DNA of 64,000 nt from Mycobacterium sp. IDR2000157661 (GTDB lineage: Bacteria > Actinomycetota > Actinomycetes > Mycobacteriales > Mycobacteriaceae): positions 744,001-808,000 of the forward strand of contig NZ_CP081006.1 in the NCBI RefSeq assembly GCF_022317005.1. Reading direction: 5' to 3'. Positions within the stretch are counted from its first letter, which is position 1, and every line of letters starts with the position of its first letter. The position numbers were made by a program, and so were the translations under genes. A model generated the notes under the pieces. That model worked only from the letters and a program-made list of their open reading frames with translations. It ran no database searches and had not been told where the DNA came from. Positions 34,825-44,348 of the stretch are shown here, in pieces.

Positions 34825-36603
34825 CTAAAGCGGAAAGAACATAGGAACCAACGCCGGCGTAGCCAGCAGAACGAACAAGGTCAATGGCGCACCGAGTCGT
34901 GCGAAGTCGGTATACCGATAGCCTCCCATCGCCCACACCATGGTGTTCGTCTGGTAACCGATTGGCGTAAGGAATGACAGGCTCGCGCCGAATATCACCA
35001 AGACCGCGAAGGGCAGAGGGTTGACTTGGGCCTGTTCGGCTACCGCGATGGCAATTGGGAACATCATCGCGGCCGCAGCAATGTTCGATATCACCTCTGT
35101 GACAAGCATCGTGGCCGCAAGGACGGCGACGAGCAGGCCGTAGTTCCCGAGCCGATCAGAGGCGGCCACAACGAGATCGGCCAGCGACGAGGCGAGACCA
35201 CTCTGCTCAACAGCGGTTCCGAGCCCGAAGCTAGTTGCAATCAGGAGCAGAACATTGACATCAATGAAGCGCCGAGCATCTCGCAGGGTCACGATTCTCG
35301 CGATGATGAGACCGAAAGCGATGAGTAGCGACACCTTCATCAGATCTAGCGCGCCGGTGCCAGCAAGCAGGATCAGCGCCGCTATCGCCAACTCAACAGT
35401 CCTCGAATGTTCGCGCCTAATCGGCATGTCCTGGTTCAGGGGAGAAACGACAGCGAAGTCGCGGTGCTCACGGTAACGCTGGTAGAAATCGGGGCCGGCC
35501 AAAACCAGCAGCACGTCACCTGCCCGTAGGCGGACATCGCCCAGCTTGCCCTTCAGCTGTTCGCTAGCCCGATGGATTGCTACAACGGCCGAGCCATAAC
35601 GGCGGCGGAATCCCGAGGCCTTCAGGCTGGAACCGATCAGCGGGGAACCGGCTCCTATGACGGCCTCCACGAACTGACGCTGCGGGTTTCGCGCCAGATC
35701 AGCGAAGTGACGGGCCTCAGCCGAAACTAGACCGGATATCCGCTGCAAATCCAGCACCCGAGTGAGGTTTCCGACGAACACTAGGCGATCCCCTGCTGCC
35801 AGTGGCTCTTCCGGACCTACTGCGGCGATGACCTTCTCTGCCCGCTCTACCTCTATTAGGAACACCCCATCGAGATTGCGTAGACCCGCTTCGGCAACGG
35901 TCGCTCCGGCAAGTGAGCTATTGGCGACGACAGTCATTTCCACGGTGAACTCGCGCTCTGTGCCGGCGAGTACTTCACCGGGCGCAGTGCGATCCCTCAG
36001 TAGGCGAGGCCCCAACAAAACCATTAGAACTATGCCGCCGAGGGCAAGTGGGAGTCCGATCCCCACAATCGCGAACACATTGAGTCTGCCCAGACCGGCC
36101 TTATCGATAAGGTCGTTGACGAAAAGGTTGACCGAGGTGCCGATCATGGTCATACACCCGCCGAGAATCACGGCATAGCTCAACGGCATGAGATAGAGCG
36201 AGGGTGACCGGCCCGTGCGCCGGCACCAGCGCAAGACCCGAGGAGCAAGCATCGCGACTAAAGGCGTGTTCGCAATAAATGCCGACGCTGCAGCCGACGG
36301 ACCACACACACGCATCAACTCTCCCCGAGGCCTAGTCCGGGACGCGCCACCAAGGAGTCTCGAGGTGAGACCGTCAAACGCACCAGTGATATCGGCTGCT
36401 CCAGCCAACACATACAGTGCGGCGACGATCACCAAAGATTCGTTGGCAACGCCGGCCAACAACTGGTCTTGGTCAATGACGCCGAGGGCATACAACGCCA
36501 GAACAGCGCCGCCCATAACCAGCGTTGAGTTAAACCGGTCCAGTATTAGCAAACTGACGGTAGCGCCGACGACGGCGAGCGTGATCCATGCATCAATCGT
36601 CAC
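34825..36603 (-). CDS. SLC13/DASS-type anion permease with two TrkA-C domains
   Basis: A 592-residue integral membrane protein starting at GTG. About 11-12 hydrophobic segments are split by a cytosolic insert at about residues 205-375 holding two RCK_C (TrkA-C) regulatory domains (FLIEVERAEKVIAAVGPEEP; GSAVVAIHRASEQLKGKLGD). This architecture is found in SLC13-type sodium/sulfate symporters. Family signatures include SAFIANTPLVAMLAP and VISNIAAAAMMFPIA. Sulfate import is the most economical role here because two sulfotransferases lie in the same locus; citrate or dicarboxylate transport cannot be excluded from sequence. Confidence 0.85.
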   Translation of the reverse strand: MTIDAWITLAVVGATVSLLILDRFNSTLVMGGAVLALYALGVIDQDQLLAGVANESLVIVAALYVLAGAADITGAFDGLTSRLLGGASRTRPRGELMRVCGPSAAASAFIANTPLVAMLAPRVLRWCRRTGRSPSLYLMPLSYAVILGGCMTMIGTSVNLFVNDLIDKAGLGRLNVFAIVGIGLPLALGGIVLMVLLGPRLLRDRTAPGEVLAGTEREFTVEMTVVANSSLAGATVAEAGLRNLDGVFLIEVERAEKVIAAVGPEEPLAAGDRLVFVGNLTRVLDLQRISGLVSAEARHFADLARNPQRQFVEAVIGAGSPLIGSSLKASGFRRRYGSAVVAIHRASEQLKGKLGDVRLRAGDVLLVLAGPDFYQRYREHRDFAVVSPLNQDMPIRREHSRTVELAIAALILLAGTGALDLMKVSLLIAFGLIIARIVTLRDARRFIDVNVLLLIATSFGLGTAVEQSGLASSLADLVVAASDRLGNYGLLVAVLAATMLVTEVISNIAAAAMMFPIAIAVAEQAQVNPLPFAVLVIFGASLSFLTPIGYQTNTMVWAMGGYRYTDFARLGAPLTLFVLLATPALVPMFFPL

Positions 36604-37030
36604 AAGCCGCCTCCGCTAGACCCGTCAACCGCAATCTCGCATAGTCGTGCAAGCGAAACCTATAACGCCCTTGGAGACCGTAGCGTCGAAAGCTCGTCAC
36701 TCGCGGCGTTGAGTACGCCCGCGAACGGTCATTCGCGGTGCTTCGACGAAGCGACATCACCAAAACGCGGCCCACACTGAATATTCCAGCGCGGAGCCTG
36801 CACGGCTTCGCACGCATTCCCGGTGGCATTCAATTGTCCGTGCCTCGCGATGCCAACGGCTATTGCGTCGGCTGGCGACCGCAGGAACTGAACTACTCGC
36901 CGGGATCGACAGCGGTTAGCGATCGCCGATTGTGCACGCCGCACGTCGGTCAAAGCTGCTGAGCAGCGATACGACGTGCGCCTCCGAGCTGTCATGGCGG
37001 ACCCGCTGTTACCGCGGATGAAGCTGGGAC
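36604..37030. other. Intergenic gap (427 bp)
   Basis: Nothing recognisable on either strand. Short frames here lack domain similarity. The region must hold the promoter of the SLC13 permease and any terminator of the sugar phosphotransferase gene. Confidence 0.45.
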
Positions 37031-38536
37031 TCACCTTTCGCGATAGAAAAGCACCTCGCGGAAGGTTCTGAGAATGATCTTTATATCCAGCCACAGGGAC
37101 CAATTCTCGATATAGAAGTTGTCGTAGCGCGCGCGGTCGGCGATCGACGTGTCCCCTCGTAATCCACTCACCTGAGCGAACCCAGTGAGCCCAACCTGCA
37201 CGCGGTGACGATGCATGTACCTGTCGAACTGTCCGGCGAATTGCTCCACAAAGTGCGGCCGCTCTGGCCTGGGTCCGACGAGAGTCATATCACCGCGCAG
37301 GATGTTCCACAACTGAGGCAACTCGTCAATCGACGTGCAGCGCAAGAGTCGCCCGACCGCACCGACTCGGTCGTCATTGGCCACCGTCCATTGGGTCTGT
37401 GACTCATGGACATTTGCCGGACGCATCGACCGGAATTTGAGCAGTTCGAAGTGCTTACCGTCGCGCCCGACCCTCACCTGGCGGAATATCACTCCCGCGC
37501 CACCTTCGATCCTCACAGCGAAAGCCGTTAGCGCAAGGACCGGCAGCAAGAGAGTCAGCGCTGTGACGGCGACGACGATGTCGAAGCCGCGCTTGAAGAG
37601 TCGGGCAGGACCATGAAGGTTTGGGTTGCGGATCCGCATGACCGGGATCGAGCCGATGTGGTCAGCCATGCCCGTCTGCGTGTGGAAGTAATGCATCCGT
37701 GGGACGACGAGAAGTTCAATGTCCTGACATACCTTCGTTCGAACGGCGTCCATCAGTGCCCGTTCCTCGAACTCACCGTCTGCCACCAGCAGAGTAACCG
37801 CACCGGTTGTGAGGACTGCGAAGTCGAGATCTGCGAGCCTACCCAGGCGTCCAAGATGCTTGTAAGCCGGCGCCTGCTCACCGTCGTCGACGAAGCCGAC
37901 AAGCTTAATGCCGTATTCACGATGTGCCGCAACGATTTTCGCTATCTCAACTGCGAGATGACCTCCACCAATCAGGATCGTGCGATGCTCGACGATGCCC
38001 GCCTTACGGCCGATGGCGATCAGACGTGTGGTGATGACGCGGCCGAGGATGACCAGTGCGACCGCTTGGCATGCCGTCTCCAGGAACGTTAGAACCTGTG
38101 AACGCTGATGGAGATAAAGGATGACCGCGCAAACGACAGCCACGGCGGTCATCAGCCTGGTGATGATCGACGGCAGTTCATCCAGAACACTCAAGTGCAA
38201 TCGCGAGACGTACCGCCCCCCTCCACAGAGGAGAAGCGTCGCCAGCAACGCCAAAGTGAGTATGGAGTAGATCTGCGGCGGTCGCCAAGCCATGGGAGCG
38301 AGGATCAACAGGAAGTCAACGACTGGCACCACCATCCACGCCCGGACCCGGCGCAGGTGGCGGACCAGTCGGCCTGGCGAATCGGCTTGCTTGACGTCGT
38401 CGGCGACTGCAATCTCAGTGTGCGCCGCCCGGGCCGGTGAGTCACGAAAATCCAGCACGGGCAGATTTCTTGGCACACTTCTGATCGGATCCAGCCCGCC
38501 TGCAACGAATGGCGAAATCGGATCGACAACCGTCAT
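37031..38536 (-). CDS. Initiating polyprenyl-phosphate sugar-1-phosphate transferase (WbaP/GumD type)
   Basis: A 501-residue membrane enzyme that starts repeat-unit synthesis by moving a sugar-1-phosphate from a nucleotide sugar to undecaprenyl phosphate. The frame is open to 38623, but the ATG at 38536 directly follows GGCGGGGGGGAAGCC and is preferred. N-terminal part: four hydrophobic helices (about residues 60-160), a Rossmann-like domain (TILIGGGHLAVEIAKIVAAH), then a membrane helix and the catalytic domain with FKRGFDIVVAV, LKFRSMRP, SIDELPQLWNILRGDMTLVG and PRPERPHFVEQF. All catalytic-domain landmarks are present. The first sugar cannot be deduced. An 18-bp shared element lies 214 bases upstream. 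Confidence 0.92.
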   Translation of the reverse strand: MTVVDPISPFVAGGLDPIRSVPRNLPVLDFRDSPARAAHTEIAVADDVKQADSPGRLVRHLRRVRAWMVVPVVDFLLILAPMAWRPPQIYSILTLALLATLLLCGGGRYVSRLHLSVLDELPSIITRLMTAVAVVCAVILYLHQRSQVLTFLETACQAVALVILGRVITTRLIAIGRKAGIVEHRTILIGGGHLAVEIAKIVAAHREYGIKLVGFVDDGEQAPAYKHLGRLGRLADLDFAVLTTGAVTLLVADGEFEERALMDAVRTKVCQDIELLVVPRMHYFHTQTGMADHIGSIPVMRIRNPNLHGPARLFKRGFDIVVAVTALTLLLPVLALTAFAVRIEGGAGVIFRQVRVGRDGKHFELLKFRSMRPANVHESQTQWTVANDDRVGAVGRLLRCTSIDELPQLWNILRGDMTLVGPRPERPHFVEQFAGQFDRYMHRHRVQVGLTGFAQVSGLRGDTSIADRARYDNFYIENWSLWLDIKIILRTFREVLFYRER

Positions 38537-39154
38537 GGCTTCCCCCCCGCCGGACAATGAAAGCGACATCCCGCGTCGCAACGGCTCATAAGAGCGCCCC
38601 CCAACGTCACAACGACCCCCCAAACAGCGGTCGAGCCGCTACTGTCCCCTGCTTCGAGTCCGACGACGTTCCGGCCCTACCCCCGGGTCACGGCGCGACG
38701 TCCAACTCGTCTCAAGTAGATCACAGCCTATTAACTGACGTCCGTGAAAGGAATAGGGACTTTCCCTACAGTTGGACCCGATAGAAACACGCGCCGTTGG
38801 GTGAGTGTTTCGTATTCGGCTCTCACGTCACGGGCGAGGCCATTCATGAAGCCCTGTGTTCGGTCTATGGGCGCGCGAGGCAAGTGGTCTGACAGCCGCG
38901 GCAGATCTGCTATTAGCTGCTAGTGCCTTCAGTTGGTTTTGAGCTGATCGTTCGCGCACAAGGCTCGTAGCTGACTGTGTGTCCGCACCCTTGGCGTGTA
39001 GCTCGCTTGACGGCTCGAGAAGCCAGTCCACAGCGGAGGCGATAGGCGTCCAACTCGAGCCACCCAGAGGTTGCGACCACCCATTCGCGTTAGGTTCAGA
39101 CGTCGGAAGCTGGGAAAGCTCTGCATACGCTTCCGACCCAGAAGAAGGGTAGCT
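38537..39154. other. Divergent intergenic region (618 bp) at the cluster edge
   Basis: Lies between the minus-strand sugar phosphotransferase and the plus-strand phosphatase. No convincing gene. It contains the fourth 18-bp shared element (38751-38768) and is the likely promoter region for both units. Confidence 0.55.
38751..38768 (-). promoter_or_regulatory. 18-bp shared element, copy 4 (TAGGGAAAGTCCCTATTC)
   Basis: Fourth copy of TAGGGAAA(C/G)NCCC(G/T)ATTC on the minus strand, in the same orientation relative to the sugar phosphotransferase gene as the other copies to theirs. This copy has the best inner symmetry: on the plus strand TAGGGA-CTT-TCCCTA. Confidence 0.65.
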
Positions 39155-39673
39155 ATGCACGTTCTATTCGTTTGCACGGGCAACATCTGCCGGTCGCCCA
39201 TGGCTGAACGGCTCAGCAGGAGTTATGGCGATCAGCCAGCAGGCGCAGAGATCACTGCATCGAGCGCAGGAACCCGTGCGGTCATCGGTCACCCGATGCA
39301 CCCCGACGCAGCGGCCGCGCTCGAGGACCTGGGCGGCGACCCGTCCCAATTTGCAGCACGACAGGTCACGCAACGAATCGCTTCGGAGGCCGATCTCGTC
39401 GTCACCATGACGCGAGTCCACCTCGACGCCGTGCTCGAACTTGCCCCTAAGCAACTACACAGAACCTTTACCCTGCATGAGGTCGCGCGGCTCGTGGATG
39501 TCTGTGGCGCGACAACCGTCGAAGACCTCGCTGCGCTACGCCCTCAGCTGGCCACCCAGGCTATGCCCGATGTCGCCGACCCCATCGGGCGGAGTCCTGA
39601 CTTCCACGCGATCATCGGCCGGGAGATCGCCGACCTGGTGCCCTCGGTCTTGAAACTTCGACCGGCGCACTAA
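39155..39673 (+). CDS. Low-molecular-weight protein tyrosine phosphatase
   Basis: A 172-residue cytosolic phosphatase. The frame is open from 39071, but the catalytic P-loop defines the start: the ATG at 39155 gives MHVLFVCTGNICRSPMAERL, with Cys7 as nucleophile and Arg13 binding phosphate. The general acid region is VADPIGRSPDFH. In capsule and EPS systems such enzymes (Wzb type) dephosphorylate the BY-kinase to reset polymerisation; the kinase encoded at 16414 is the natural partner (inference). It marks the right boundary of the polysaccharide locus. Slightly longer than the usual 145-165 residues. Confidence 0.88.
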   Translation: MHVLFVCTGNICRSPMAERLSRSYGDQPAGAEITASSAGTRAVIGHPMHPDAAAALEDLGGDPSQFAARQVTQRIASEADLVVTMTRVHLDAVLELAPKQLHRTFTLHEVARLVDVCGATTVEDLAALRPQLATQAMPDVADPIGRSPDFHAIIGREIADLVPSVLKLRPAH

Positions 39674-39903
39674 GACCACGGCCCGGCGTCGACCACTCGA
39701 AGTCCGATCAGGATGGAGGGCGCAGGCCAACTGCCCTACAGCACAGGCTTGGGTAGGACCTCGCGCATAATCGGGCGTCTCATGCTTCCACGACATCTCC
39801 ATCAATTATTCGCCGCGAACAAATCCGGCCAACCGCTGATCGGCACCGCACGACTACTTCAGGGCGCCAATGTGCACAGAAGTAGAGACCTAAGCGAGCG
39901 CCA

Positions 39904-40245
39904 TCAACGGCAGTAAATCGGATTGGCGGCCCTGATGAATTCTTGAGTCTCGGTCGCGGTCCAGCCCATATGCAGTGACAAATCCTCGACCGCAGTCCCC
40001 CTGGGCGTACCGCGTCCTTCGGGATTAGGCGAGCTCTGCCTGATACTCGCAACGCAGAAGTCTTTCGCAGCGCGAATCGCTTCTGTCCGGTTGGCGTAAG
40101 GCACGTGCTCAGAATCGAGTTGGGCGATGAACTTGTCGTCCTTCTCGTCGGCATTCGCGGGCGCGACGGACACGAACCCACCTGCCGCCAGTAATAGAGT
40201 TGCGAGCCCTGCACTCGCAAGACGGCGCAAAGCCATTCTTTTCAT
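39904..40245 (-). CDS. Secreted DUF732 protein
   Basis: A 113-residue exported protein. Signal peptide at residues 1-32 ending in APANA, followed by DEKDDKFIAQLDSEHVPYAN, the typical start of DUF732, and conserved Cys residues at FCVAS and at the C-terminal IYCR. DUF732 proteins are small, mycobacterial and of unknown function, with many paralogues per genome. It sits between the polysaccharide locus and the ribosomal-protein genes and is convergent with the phosphatase gene. Not part of the M. tuberculosis order at this site, so probably acquired or moved with the insertion. Confidence 0.82.
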   Translation of the reverse strand: MKRMALRRLASAGLATLLLAAGGFVSVAPANADEKDDKFIAQLDSEHVPYANRTEAIRAAKDFCVASIRQSSPNPEGRGTPRGTAVEDLSLHMGWTATETQEFIRAANPIYCR

Positions 40246-40421
40246 TTCTCCCCCTGTGAAACATCCCCGTAGCTCTGTCCGCCATGCCTTCCGCGTTCAG
40301 GGCTATCAACAAGCACCGTACCGCAAAAAGCCTTAGTTCATCGGAGGATCCACCGGTCGCACCAGGAGGAGCTTCCCAAACCAGACATTGGCGGTTGTGC
40401 CTTCTTCCGGTGAGAAACGCC

Positions 40422-40452
40422 GAAGCCCCCGCCAACGTATGGCGAGGGCTTC
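40422..40452 (-). terminator. Terminator of the rplK-rplA unit
   Basis: GAAGCCCCCGCC, loop AACGTAT, GGCGAGGGCTTC gives a 12-bp stem with one mismatch, 13 bases downstream of the rplA stop. On the transcribed strand it is followed by GGCGTTTCTC, a weak U-stretch. It marks the right-hand limit of the inserted region. Confidence 0.75.
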
Positions 40453-40464
40453 GAGCTTTGGTAC

Positions 40465-41172
40465 TTACGCCTCGGTGAAGTTGCGCGTCACCGCGGGGTC
40501 GACCGGGATGCCCGGGCCGGTGGTCGTCGAGACGACGATCTTCTTCAGGTAGCGGCCCTTCGACGACGACGGCTTGGCCCGCAGGATCTCATCGAGCGCG
40601 GCACCGTAGTTCTCGGCCAGCGCCTTCTCGTCGAACGACGCCTTGCCGATCACGAAGTGCAGGTTGGCCTGCTTGTCGACGCGGAAGTTGATCTTGCCGC
40701 CCTTGATGTCGGCCACCGCCTTGGCCACATCCGGGGTCACCGTGCCCGTCTTCGGGTTCGGCATCAGACCACGCGGACCCAACACACGCGCGATGCGGCC
40801 CACCTTGGCCATCTGATCCGGCGTCGCGATCGCGGCGTCGAAGTCCAGCCAGCCGCCCTGGATCCGCTCGATCAGATCGTCGCTGCCCACCGCGTCGGCG
40901 CCGGCCGCCTCAGCCGCCTCGGCCTTGTCGCCGACCGCGAACACGATCACCCGCGCGGTCTTGCCGGTGCCGTTGGGCAGGTTCACGGTGCCGCGCACCA
41001 TCTGGTCGGCCTTACGCGGGTCCACGCCGAGGCGGATGGCCACCTCGACGGTCGCGTCCTGCTTCTTCGACGACGTCTCCTTGGCCAGCTTCGCCGCCTC
41101 CAGCGGGCTGTACAGCCGCTCGCGGTCGACCTTCTCGGCGGCCTCGCGGTACGCCTTGCTCGTCTTGCTCAT
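40465..41172 (-). CDS. rplA: 50S ribosomal protein L1
   Basis: The 235-residue large-subunit protein of the L1 stalk, which binds 23S rRNA and represses its own mRNA in many bacteria. Characteristic segments: [39 protein letters not shown] and [22 protein letters not shown]. Normal length. It is 113 bases downstream of rplK and followed by a strong terminator. In M. tuberculosis the mmaA genes lie immediately beyond; here they are displaced by the insertion. Confidence 0.97.
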   Translation of the reverse strand: MSKTSKAYREAAEKVDRERLYSPLEAAKLAKETSSKKQDATVEVAIRLGVDPRKADQMVRGTVNLPNGTGKTARVIVFAVGDKAEAAEAAGADAVGSDDLIERIQGGWLDFDAAIATPDQMAKVGRIARVLGPRGLMPNPKTGTVTPDVAKAVADIKGGKINFRVDKQANLHFVIGKASFDEKALAENYGAALDEILRAKPSSSKGRYLKKIVVSTTTGPGIPVDPAVTRNFTEA

Positions 41173-41285
41173 TCGTTTCTCCTAGTTGCTGAGTTGTGGT
41201 TCGTGATGGTTGCTCTTCGCGAGCGCTCATCGCCGAGCCGAAGCTGGCTCTCCCACGGTTCGACGCCACGGCGGCGCCGAAAGAT

Positions 41286-41714
41286 CTATTCGACCGTGAT
41301 CCCCATCGACCGGGCGGTGCCGGCGATGATCTTGGCGGCCTGGTCGATGTCGTTGGCGTTCAGGTCCTCTTTCTTGGTTTCGGCGATCTCGCGCACCTGA
41401 TCCCAGGACACCTTGGCGACCTTGGTCTTGTGCGGCTCACCCGAGCCCTTCTGCACCCCGGCAGCCTTGAGCAGCAGCTTGGCCGCCGGCGGCGTCTTGA
41501 GCGCGAACGTGAAGCTGCGGTCCTCGTAGACGGTGATCTCCACGGGGATGACGTTGCCTCGCTGGTTCTCGGTTGCGGCGTTGTACGCCTTGCAGAACTC
41601 CATGATGTTGACGCCGTGCTGACCGAGCGCCGGACCCACCGGCGGGGCGGGGTTGGCCTGCCCGGCCTGGATCTGCAGCTTGATCAGCCCGGTGACCTTC
41701 TTCTTCGGGGCCAT
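41286..41714 (-). CDS. rplK: 50S ribosomal protein L11
   Basis: A 142-residue protein of the GTPase-associated centre of the 50S subunit. The frame continues upstream to 42122, but the family start [18 protein letters not shown] at the ATG at 41714 is clear. [20 protein letters not shown] is the L11 signature and the C-terminal rRNA-binding half contains [20 protein letters not shown]. It lies 47 bases after nusG, in the standard secE-nusG-rplK-rplA order. Confidence 0.97.
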   Translation of the reverse strand: MAPKKKVTGLIKLQIQAGQANPAPPVGPALGQHGVNIMEFCKAYNAATENQRGNVIPVEITVYEDRSFTFALKTPPAAKLLLKAAGVQKGSGEPHKTKVAKVSWDQVREIAETKKEDLNANDIDQAAKIIAGTARSMGITVE

Positions 41715-41761
41715 GGGTGTGTTGTTCCTTCTTCTCTCGTAGTGGGCTCGAACGCCCGCGA

Positions 41762-42601
<840 letters not shown>

Positions 42602-42657
42602 TCAGTCCTCTCGATTTCCCGCTCGTCAGTGCCCAATGTTCCTCGCGCGAGCGCTCG

Positions 42658-43083
42658 TCAGCCGAACACCAGCATGACGAGCTTGGCCAGGCCGTAGTCC
42701 ACCGCACCGATCAGGGCCAGCATGAACGCCAGGAACAGCAGCACCACCGTGGTGTAGGTGACCATCTGCTTGCGGTTCGGCCAGATGACCTTGCGCAGCT
42801 CGGCGACGACCTGCTTGAGGTAGTTGACGACGAACAGGAACGGGTTGCGCGCCGGCCCGTTGCCGCGATCCCTGGCCGTCTTCTTCGCCGTGCCCGAGCC
42901 GTTCTTGGTCGGTGTGGCCTCGGTGCCGGTCGCCAGGTCGACGGCGCCGCCGCCGTCCTCGCCGTCCGTGGCGCGCCGGGACCGCTTGCCCGTGGGCCGC
43001 GTCGGCCGGGTCCCGACCGCGCTGCGGCCGGCGTCGTTCTCGGTCTCGCCTGCGGAGCCGGCACCATCGCGCTCGTCGCTCAC
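42658..43083 (-). CDS. secE: Preprotein translocase subunit SecE
   Basis: A 141-residue SecE with a long, charged, disordered N-terminus and one C-terminal membrane helix preceded by the conserved amphipathic helix FVVNYLKQVVAELRKVIWPN. The frame reaches back to 43137, but the GTG at 43083 gives VSDERDGAG, matching the mycobacterial SecE N-terminus (MSDE); I choose it. SecE stabilises SecY in the plasma membrane. It lies between the tRNA-Trp gene and nusG. Confidence 0.95.
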   Translation of the reverse strand: MSDERDGAGSAGETENDAGRSAVGTRPTRPTGKRSRRATDGEDGGGAVDLATGTEATPTKNGSGTAKKTARDRGNGPARNPFLFVVNYLKQVVAELRKVIWPNRKQMVTYTTVVLLFLAFMLALIGAVDYGLAKLVMLVFG

Positions 43084-43158
43084 CGCATGCCTTTCGTTCG
43101 TCTGGTCTTGTGTGGGTTCACTATCCAGTGTCCACACGTTGTCGAGTATTCACTTGAG

Positions 43159-43231
<73 letters not shown>

Positions 43232-43347
43232 TCATCCGGGACTCACACACTTCGCGCGCTCCCCGATCGGTCGATGAAACCCGACGGAAGCGCGCTGGAC
43301 TGGGAAAACCCCGAGGTCCGAGTGTAGCGCGCCACCCGTGGTAGTTA

Positions 43348-43917
43348 CTAATCCGCCGCCCGCACGCTCTCGGCGTCGTTGACCTCGATCACCACCTCGT
43401 CGTCGTCCTCGTGCGCGACCGGTTTGCGTGTCACCTGACCGGTCTCGGGATCCCATCCGGCCGAGATCGAGTTGTCGCCCTCGTGGCCCATCAGCGTGGT
43501 GAACGACTCCATCACCAGCTCGCCGTGCTGGTCGACGAGCGTGTTGCGGGTGGTGACGATGTCGGCGCCGAAGCGCTCGTCGACCGACTCGACATACAGC
43601 GTGCCGGTCAGCGCGTCGCCGGCCTTGATCGGCCGGTGGAACTTGAACTTCTGGTCCACCTGCACGATCTGCAGGGTCTCGAAACCGAGGTCGTTGTGCT
43701 GGAAGAAGTGCCGCTGGATCATCACCGCGAAGATCGACATGAACGTCGGCGGCGCGATCAACGCCTCGTGGCCCGCGGCCTTGGCCGCCTCCAGGCTGTG
43801 GCTCGTCTCGTCGTGCGCCTTGACGGCGTAGGCGTACTGGCGGATCTGCTCGTGACCCACCACGTAGGGCTCGGGGTACTTCCAGACCATCCCGCGGATG
43901 TCGATTTTCAGCGCCAT
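43348..43917 (-). CDS. hadC: (3R)-hydroxyacyl-ACP dehydratase subunit HadC
   Basis: A 189-residue hotdog-fold protein, the non-catalytic, substrate-binding partner of HadB in the HadBC dehydratase of the mycolic acid FAS-II system. N-terminal IRGMVWKYPEPYVVGHEQIR and FQHNDLGFETLQIVQVDQKF are typical. The C-terminal 45 residues form an acidic extension. It starts 2 bases after hadB, so the three had genes form one operon. HadBC acts on longer chains than HadAB. Confidence 0.94.
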   Translation of the reverse strand: MALKIDIRGMVWKYPEPYVVGHEQIRQYAYAVKAHDETSHSLEAAKAAGHEALIAPPTFMSIFAVMIQRHFFQHNDLGFETLQIVQVDQKFKFHRPIKAGDALTGTLYVESVDERFGADIVTTRNTLVDQHGELVMESFTTLMGHEGDNSISAGWDPETGQVTRKPVAHEDDDEVVIEVNDAESVRAAD

Positions 43918-43919
43918 AA

Positions 43920-44348
43920 TTACGCCAACTTCGCGACGGCGACGGCCCGGCCGAAGATCTTCTTGCCGCCTGCGGTGGCGGTCAGCGCGATGGTCACCGA
44001 CTTGGTCTCCGGCTCAACGGCTTTCACGCGACCGTTGAACACGATCTCGGCGCCCACACCGTCGTTGGGCACCGGCACGACGGCGGTGAAGCGCACGTTG
44101 TACTCGGTGACCGCGGCCGGGTCGCCCACCCACGCGGTGACGTAACCGCCACCCAGACCCATGGTGAGCATCCCGTGCGCGATCGCGGTGTCCAACCCGA
44201 CCTGCTTGGCGATGTCGTCGTCCCAGTGGATCGGGTTGAGGTCACCGGAGACGCCGGCGTAGTTGACCAGGTCCGCCCGGGTCAGCGGGATCACCCTCTC
44301 GGGAAGTACGTCACCCTTCTTGACCGAATCGAACTCACGCAGTGGCAT
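43920..44348 (-). CDS. hadB: (3R)-hydroxyacyl-ACP dehydratase catalytic subunit HadB
   Basis: A 142-residue MaoC-type hotdog enzyme and the catalytic subunit of HadAB and HadBC. The hydratase-2 motif GDLNPIHWDDDIAKQVG places Asp36 and His41 as the catalytic pair, and AIAHGMLTMGLGG follows. The frame extends upstream, but the ATG at 44348 gives the family start MPLREFDSVKKGDVLPE. It overlaps the end of hadA by 14 bases. It dehydrates 3-hydroxyacyl-AcpM during meromycolate elongation and, with HadA, is the target of thiocarlide and thiacetazone in M. tuberculosis. Confidence 0.95.
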   Translation of the reverse strand: MPLREFDSVKKGDVLPERVIPLTRADLVNYAGVSGDLNPIHWDDDIAKQVGLDTAIAHGMLTMGLGGGYVTAWVGDPAAVTEYNVRFTAVVPVPNDGVGAEIVFNGRVKAVEPETKSVTIALTATAGGKKIFGRAVAVAKLA

